A stretch of DNA of 37,303 nt from Alistipes sp. (GTDB lineage: Bacteria; Bacteroidota; Bacteroidia; Bacteroidales; Rikenellaceae): contig JAJPZH010000080.1 in assembly GCA_021204515.1 (NCBI GenBank), positions 1 through 37,303 on the forward strand. The letters are read 5' to 3'. Every line of letters begins with the position of its first letter. Position 1 is the first letter of the stretch. Below are positions 33,691-37,303 of this stretch, one piece after another. The translations under genes and the position numbers were made by a program. The notes under the pieces are model-generated. The model had not been told where the DNA came from. It was given only the letters and a program-made list of their open reading frames with translations, and did no database searches.

Positions 33691-35063
33691 AACGACTTAC
33701 GATAATCATCCTGCTGGCCGCAGCGACCGGACTGGCCTCCTGCTCGGCGGTGCGGCACTGCAAGGCGCCCGACGTCGATCTGCCGGAGCGCATTGCCGAG
33801 GGGGATTCCGATTCCCTGACCATTGCCGATGTGCAGTGGTGGCGGTTCTACGGCGATTCGACCCTCTGCCGGATCATCGAACGCACGCTGGACAACAACA
33901 AGGATATGCTGGCCGCCGCCGCGCGTGTGGAACGTATGCGGGAGCTGTACCGGGTGAGCAAAGCCGAACGGCTGCCGTCGGTCTCGGGAACCGCATACGG
34001 CGACTACGAGACCAACGACTATGCCGGCGAGGAGCCGAGCCGCGATCCCGAATTCGGGGCCAAAGTCACGCTCGGCTGGGAGCTGGATTTGTGGGGTAAC
34101 CTGCGCTGGGCCAAACGCAAAGGGGGCGCCGAATACCTCGCTTCGGTCGAGGACCGGCGGGCGATGCGCATGACGCTCGTTTCGACCGTCGCCGCGGCTT
34201 ATTTCAACCTGATCGCACTGGATAACGAACTGTCCATCGTGCGGCGTACGCTCATTACGCGCAGCGAGGGGCTTTATCAGGTACAGCTGCGCTTCGAGGG
34301 AGGTCTCACCTCCGAAATGGTCTATCAGCAGGCGAAGGTGGAGTACGCCTCGACGGCGGCGCTGATTCCGGACCTCGAACGCAAAATCAAGATTATGGAG
34401 AACGGCATCCTGCTGCTCATGGGTGAAAATCCCGACCGGCGGGTAGTACGCGGCAGGATGGACACCGATGCCGAATTCGCCGACAGTCTGCCCGTCGGAC
34501 TGCCCTCCGGGCTGTTGCAGCGGCGGCCCGACGTCCGTTCTTCCGAACAGCAGCTTCGCTCGGCGATGGCTTCGGCCGGTATGGCCTACGCCGACCGTTT
34601 TCCGCGCCTGACGTTCAACCTGACGGGCGGTCTCGAAAACGACGACCTGAGCGGATTTTTCCGTTCGCCCTTCTCGTATGTCGCCGGGACGCTCGCTTCG
34701 CCGATCTTCGGCTTCGGGCGCAAGCAGGCCAAATACCGTGCTGCGCTGGCGGCTTACGACGAAGCGCGTCTGGCTTACGAGCAGAAAGTCCTGACGGTCT
34801 TCAAGGAGGCCAACGACGCCGTTGTCACTTACCGCAGCGCCCGCCAAACGGCGGCTCTGAAGCTGAACCTGCGCGACGCGGCCCGCAAATACGTCGAACT
34901 GGCGCACCTGCAATACCGTGCCGGAAGCACCAATTATATCGACGTGCTGGACGCCCAGCGCCGCTATTTCGATGCCCAGATCGGTCTGAGCAACTCCGTG
35001 CGCGACGAGCATCTGGCTTTGGTGCAACTCTACAAGGCGTTGGGCGGCGGCTGGACGGAATAG
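33687..35063 (+). CDS. Outer-membrane efflux lipoprotein, NodT/OprM type (TolC superfamily)
   Basis: A 458-residue lipoprotein with signal peptide ending LASC, lipidation at Cys19. Features of the family are WWRFYGDSTLCRIIERTLDNNKDMLAAAARVE, LGWELDLWGNLRWAK, GGLTSEMVYQQAKVEYAS, LLQRRPDVRSSEQQLRSAMASAG and, near the end, LAHLQYRAGSTNYIDVLDAQR. Two complete TolC repeats are present, in contrast to the short TolC-like protein of the exopolysaccharide locus. It forms the trimeric exit duct of the tripartite pump. Last gene of the operon, followed by a strong terminator 30 bp later. Confidence 0.93.
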   Translation: MKRLTIIILLAAATGLASCSAVRHCKAPDVDLPERIAEGDSDSLTIADVQWWRFYGDSTLCRIIERTLDNNKDMLAAAARVERMRELYRVSKAERLPSVSGTAYGDYETNDYAGEEPSRDPEFGAKVTLGWELDLWGNLRWAKRKGGAEYLASVEDRRAMRMTLVSTVAAAYFNLIALDNELSIVRRTLITRSEGLYQVQLRFEGGLTSEMVYQQAKVEYASTAALIPDLERKIKIMENGILLLMGENPDRRVVRGRMDTDAEFADSLPVGLPSGLLQRRPDVRSSEQQLRSAMASAGMAYADRFPRLTFNLTGGLENDDLSGFFRSPFSYVAGTLASPIFGFGRKQAKYRAALAAYDEARLAYEQKVLTVFKEANDAVVTYRSARQTAALKLNLRDAARKYVELAHLQYRAGSTNYIDVLDAQRRYFDAQIGLSNSVRDEHLALVQLYKALGGGWTE

Positions 35064-35093
35064 CTTGCTTTCGGAAATGCCGTTCCGCAGATG

Positions 35094-35134
35094 AAAAGCG
35101 GAATACGGGGGATGAACCTGCGTATTCCGCTTTT
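35094..35134 (+). terminator. Rho-independent terminator of the efflux operon
   Basis: A perfect 14-bp stem, AAAAGCGGAATACG (35094-35107) with CGTATTCCGCTTTT (35121-35134), encloses a 13-nt loop and continues as T. It begins 31 bp after the last stop. Confidence 0.92.
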
Positions 35135-35277
35135 TGCGTTATTTCTTTTTGTCCGGGCGGCTTGTCTGCCCTGTTTTCGGGTAACTCTTCGCCCGGAGCA
35201 GTTTCATGCATGGTTTCCGGAGCGATTTCCGGGGCGATTTCAATAGCGGTTCGCCCGGCGTTCTTCCGGCGCAAACG

Positions 35278-35311
35278 AAACGGCCGCAAGCATCGCTGCC
35301 TGCGGCCGTTT
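35278..35311 (-). terminator. Terminator of the RRM protein gene
   Basis: An 11-bp perfect stem (AAACGGCCGCA at 35278-35288 with TGCGGCCGTTT at 35301-35311) around a 12-nt loop. On the minus strand it ends in TTTCGTTT and lies 19 bp past the RRM gene stop. The 143 bp between this and the efflux terminator hold nothing I can support. Confidence 0.82.
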
Positions 35312-35329
35312 ATCGGAACGTGATTCTGC

Positions 35330-35656
35330 TTAGAATCTTCTTTTGCTGTATCCGTCGCGGTTGTAACCGCCGCCTCCGCGGTTGCCGCCGTAACCGCCGC
35401 CGTTGCCGTGTTCGGTCTTGGGACGGGCGACGTTTACGACGATCGTCATACCTTCGAAATCGGTGCCGTTCAGGGCGTCGATTGCGCTCTGGCCCTGACC
35501 CTCGTCGGGCATTTCGACAAAGCCGAAGCCGCGCGAACGTCCGGTCTCGCGGTCTGTAATGATGTTAGCCGAAGATACTTCTCCGTACTGTGCGAAAAGT
35601 GCCTGCAAACTCTCGCTTGTCGTGCGGAAGTTCAGTTTTGAAACGTAAATGTTCAT
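35330..35656 (-). CDS. RRM-type RNA-binding protein with glycine-rich tail
   Basis: A 108-residue single-RRM protein. RNP2 is IYVSKLNF (residues 3-10) and RNP1 is RGFGFVEM (42-49), with the RNA-stacking aromatic residues Tyr4, Phe44 and Phe46 in place. Residues from about 84 are Gly/Arg/Tyr-rich (GNGGGYGGNRGGGGYNR), as in glycine-rich cold-inducible RNA-binding proteins. Bacteroidetes lack Hfq and often carry RRM proteins of this kind; in Bacteroides the Rbp proteins affect capsule and polysaccharide-use genes. The start is 30 bp downstream of the cold-shock protein stop on the same strand, so both are likely on one mRNA. Confidence 0.92.
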   Translation of the reverse strand: MNIYVSKLNFRTTSESLQALFAQYGEVSSANIITDRETGRSRGFGFVEMPDEGQGQSAIDALNGTDFEGMTIVVNVARPKTEHGNGGGYGGNRGGGGYNRDGYSKRRF

Positions 35657-35686
35657 CTGTTTTTTAATTATGTGAAATGATGCTGT

Positions 35687-36124
35687 TTATTTTGCGTATG
35701 CTATGTTGACCGCATTGAGTCCCCGCTGACCGCGCTCCGTCTCGAAAGTCACCAGTGCGCCTTCGGCGATGTCGGCCGGAGCGTTGCTGATGTGGAAGAA
35801 ATATTTCTCCGTGCTGTCGAGGTCCTTGATGAAGCCGTAGCCTTTGTCTGTGTTGAAATGTTCCACGCGTCCCCGCAGTGCGACCGGCTCCTGCTCCTCT
35901 TTTTTCGGAACGGAAACCGCAATCGTCTCTGCATCGACTTTCGGTTTGCTGCTCACGTCGGGCGGCGTGTCGATGATCATGCCGTCGGCATCGACGTATG
36001 CGATCATGTCGTCGAGCGAACTGCCGCCCTTGTTGGCCTTGCGTTCCTCTTTGCGTTGTTGCTTCTCTAACTTCTTGCTTTGTTTTTTCTTCTCTAATTC
36101 TCTTTTGTTGAATGAAATCGCCAT
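35687..36124 (-). CDS. Cold-shock-domain RNA chaperone with charged N-terminal extension
   Basis: A 145-residue protein, twice the size of a CspA. Residues 1-33 are lysine/glutamate-rich and probably helical (FNKRELEKKKQSKKLEKQQ), followed by a linker with LDDMIAYVDADGMIIDTPPD and a second acidic/basic stretch. The cold-shock fold occupies about 82-145 with RNP1 KGYGFIKD (94-101) and RNP2 KYFFHIS (107-113), both with intact aromatic residues. It should bind single-stranded RNA and melt structures. This layout is common in Bacteroidetes. A long leader (at least 90 nt, perhaps 430 nt) precedes it. Confidence 0.92.
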   Translation of the reverse strand: MAISFNKRELEKKKQSKKLEKQQRKEERKANKGGSSLDDMIAYVDADGMIIDTPPDVSSKPKVDAETIAVSVPKKEEQEPVALRGRVEHFNTDKGYGFIKDLDSTEKYFFHISNAPADIAEGALVTFETERGQRGLNAVNIAYAK

Positions 36125-36490
36125 TAATTATTTTATTAAAATGTGTTTTTCCGAGCTTTTGTCTGCTGTTTCCGGTGCTGTTTGCGGAAACCTTCCGTGC
36201 CGTCCCGTTGTTTTAAGTTCCTAAATGTAACTATTTTATCCGACTTATTGTCGGGTTTTTACTAAATTCAACAAAAAACGTGGGAGGAGTCGGGACGGCG
36301 CGCCCGCACGAAGTATTATTGAGCCAAACCTGAGAACCTTAATTCGAGCCATGTGCCGTTCGTTGTAACTTTTGTTCCGCAAACGGATTTCGTCTCCCGA
36401 CCTGCTCTCCGGTTTGTGAAACACACCCGCAGAGGACCGGTATTCGAACAAAATAAGTCGGTTTTGAAGGCTGAATCGGCGATGGGAAAA

Positions 36491-36509
36491 CCTGCTAAAG
36501 ATTAGCGGG
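36491..36509 (-). other. Hairpin followed by T4 in the presumed cold-shock leader
   Basis: CCTGCTAA (36491-36498) pairs with TTAGCGGG (36502-36509), one G-T pair, around a 3-nt loop. Read on the minus strand it is followed by TTTTCCC, about 50 nt after the start predicted from the -7 element at 36560-36567, so it could act as an early terminator or attenuator. Confidence 0.45.
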
Positions 36510-36559
36510 ACAGTGCATTGCCAAGAAAGTTACAATATGAACTCGATTGTCCGGGTTTG

Positions 36560-36567
36560 CAAAGGTA
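36560..36567 (-). promoter_or_regulatory. -7 element far upstream of the cold-shock gene
   Basis: On the minus strand this reads TACCTTTG, an exact TAnnTTTG. No TTTG is at -33. If used, it would start either a leader of about 430 nt for the cold-shock/RRM operon or a separate small RNA. Confidence 0.4.
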
Positions 36568-36679
36568 GGTATTATAATTTGAATTTTAGCGATTATTCGC
36601 AGATATTTCTCTGCCGCAGCTTTTGTCGTCCGGCGTCCGGGGTGTAATTCCGGGCGGAATGCGGCCTGTTTTTGCGCGT

Positions 36680-36739
36680 TGCGGCCTTCTCTGCTGCGGT
36701 CTTCTTTGCTACGCCGTCCTCTGCTGCGGCCTTCTCTGC
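36680..36739. repeat. Four-copy 15-bp tandem repeat
   Basis: Four head-to-tail copies: TGCGGCCTTCTCTGC, TGCGGTCTTCTTTGC, TACGCCGTCCTCTGC, TGCGGCCTTCTCTGC; first and last are identical. A shortened copy follows and a degenerate one precedes. It lies downstream of the LytTR gene and its terminator. Confidence 0.88.
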
Positions 36740-36772
36740 GGCCGTCTCTCAGGCTTTGGCCGGAAACGAAAA

Positions 36773-36792
36773 AGGCCGCTGTCGGGCGACCT
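36773..36792 (-). terminator. Terminator of the LytTR regulator gene
   Basis: On the minus strand AGGTCGC pairs with GCGGCCT (7 bp, one T-G pair) around a 6-nt loop, followed by TTTTCGTTT. It begins 27 bp past the stop. Confidence 0.65.
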
Positions 36793-36818
36793 GTCCGGGC
36801 GGGAACCCGTATCGTGTG

Positions 36819-37303
36819 TCAAATCAGCAGCGAATGCCGGGCGAGGAAGTCGAAAAACGCTTGGCGGTAGCTTTCCGAAACGGGAATGTACGTTTTGCCG
36901 AAGACGATGCGGTTGCGTTCGATGGTACGGATCTTCGCCGGCTGTACGATGTAGGAACGGTGAACGCGGATGAAACGCTCGGCGGGCAGCTGCTCCTCCA
37001 GCGATTTGAGACTCATCAGCGACAGTACCGGATGCGTTTGGCCCTCGATGTGGATTTTCACGTAGTCTTTCAGTCCTTTGATGTAGAGGATTTTATCCAG
37101 TTCGATCTGCTGCAGGCGGTATTCGGTCTTGACGAAGATGCTCCGGGCCTCTTCGGCGGAGGTTTGTCCGCCGGCTTCCGCCCGGTGTTTCAGCTCGAAC
37201 CAGTCGAGCGCCTTGTTCGCCGCGGCCAGAAAATCGGCGTAGCTGATCGGTTTGAGCAGGTAATCGACCGCGTGCACGCGGAAGCCCTCGACCGCATAGC
37301 GAC
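36819..37303 (-). CDS. LytTR-family response regulator, N-terminal part beyond the window
   Basis: The frame is open to the right edge, giving about 161 C-terminal residues. It begins inside the receiver with YAVEGFRVHAVDYLLKPIS, the usual end of LytTR-type receivers including the conserved Lys, so the GTG at 37277 is not the true start. The LytTR DNA-binding domain follows: FVKTEYRLQQIELDKILYIKGLKDYVKIH, then LMSLKSLEEQLPAERFIRVHRSYIVQPAKI and FGKTYIPVSESYR. These are complete and canonical. LytTR regulators normally pair with a LytS-type (5TM or HisKA_4-like) kinase, probably encoded to the right. It ends at a hairpin terminator. Confidence 0.93.
   Translation of the reverse strand, partial: RYAVEGFRVHAVDYLLKPISYADFLAAANKALDWFELKHRAEAGGQTSAEEARSIFVKTEYRLQQIELDKILYIKGLKDYVKIHIEGQTHPVLSLMSLKSLEEQLPAERFIRVHRSYIVQPAKIRTIERNRIVFGKTYIPVSESYRQAFFDFLARHSLLI

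Larger units (their letters stand above)
36125..36818. other. 694-bp non-coding stretch between the cold-shock and LytTR genes
   Basis: No supported gene. From left to right it holds an AT-rich leader (36125-36240) with a near-match -7 word TACATTTA on the minus strand (36229-36222), a small hairpin CCGAC/GTCGG (36240-36254), a GC-mixed segment with further short inverted words (36290-36480), a hairpin at 36491-36509, a full-match minus-strand -7 element (36567-36560), a 15-bp tandem repeat (36680-36739), and the LytTR terminator (36773-36792). A conserved RNA family was not recognised. Confidence 0.55.

Noticed and set aside
36290-36480. Possible tRNA, tmRNA or RNase P RNA in the non-coding stretch
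   Set aside because: No cloverleaf, GGTTCGAnnCC T-arm or known RNase P or tmRNA core words could be found on either strand.
36659-36973. Plus-strand small ORF with CGLLC repeats
   Set aside because: It overlaps the opposite strand of the LytTR gene by 155 bp, crosses the LytTR terminator and has no promoter that I can see.

Overview
This window looks like a chromosomal segment of a gut Bacteroidales bacterium, most probably Alistipes or another member of the Rikenellaceae. The evidence is GC-rich coding DNA separated by AT-rich intergenic DNA, promoters of the Bacteroidetes type (TAnnTTTG at -7, twice with TTTG 19 bp upstream), SusD-age surface lipoprotein families such as DUF4988/FISUMP, a GH109-type lipoprotein, and an RRM protein next to a long cold-shock protein. 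Genus assignment is inference. I saw no tRNA, rRNA, insertion sequence, prophage or CRISPR array.

Left part (1-10.1 kb): a leftward lnt-folC pair (lipoprotein N-acylation and folate polyglutamylation; folC runs off the left edge), a rightward GH109/Gfo-Idh-MocA lipoprotein, a large leftward surface lipoprotein whose signal peptide contains a nine-G run, a rightward HSL-type esterase, a leftward UDP-glucuronate decarboxylase (UDP-xylose supply), and a rightward membrane-anchored endonuclease/exonuclease/phosphatase protein.

Centre (10.1-29.0 kb): a leftward exopolysaccharide locus of twelve genes, most of them overlapping or separated by a few bases. Read in transcription order it has a stand-alone receiver, an initiating polyprenyl-phosphate sugar transferase carrying a receiver-like N-terminal domain, a short TolC-like protein, a Wzc-like co-polymerase with a degenerate kinase domain, a Wzy/WaaL-type polymerase or ligase, two family 2 glycosyltransferases, a GT4, a hexapeptide acyltransferase, another glycosyltransferase, a Wzx-type flippase, a GT4 and a last GT2. 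Signalling genes flank it: a soluble receiver-histidine kinase with its own near-perfect promoter at the downstream end, and a divergent receiver plus membrane histidine kinase at the upstream end. None of these signalling proteins has a DNA-binding output domain. The 346-bp divergent control region holds five copies of the palindrome TCCGGA.

Right part (29.0-37.3 kb): a rightward tripartite RND efflux operon (membrane-fusion protein, AcrB-type pump, NodT-type outer-membrane lipoprotein) behind a perfect 16-bp inverted repeat that abuts two overlapping -7 elements; it ends at a textbook terminator. Then come a leftward pair of RNA chaperones (cold-shock protein, then RRM protein) with a long leader, a 694-bp non-coding stretch with hairpins and a 15-bp tandem repeat, and the C-terminal part of a LytTR response regulator running off the right edge.

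Most noteworthy: the receiver/pseudo-receiver-sugar-transferase pair as a possible post-translational switch for polysaccharide synthesis; the TCCGGA cluster; the efflux-operon palindrome; and the G9 run that would act as an on/off frame switch in the surface lipoprotein if it slips.
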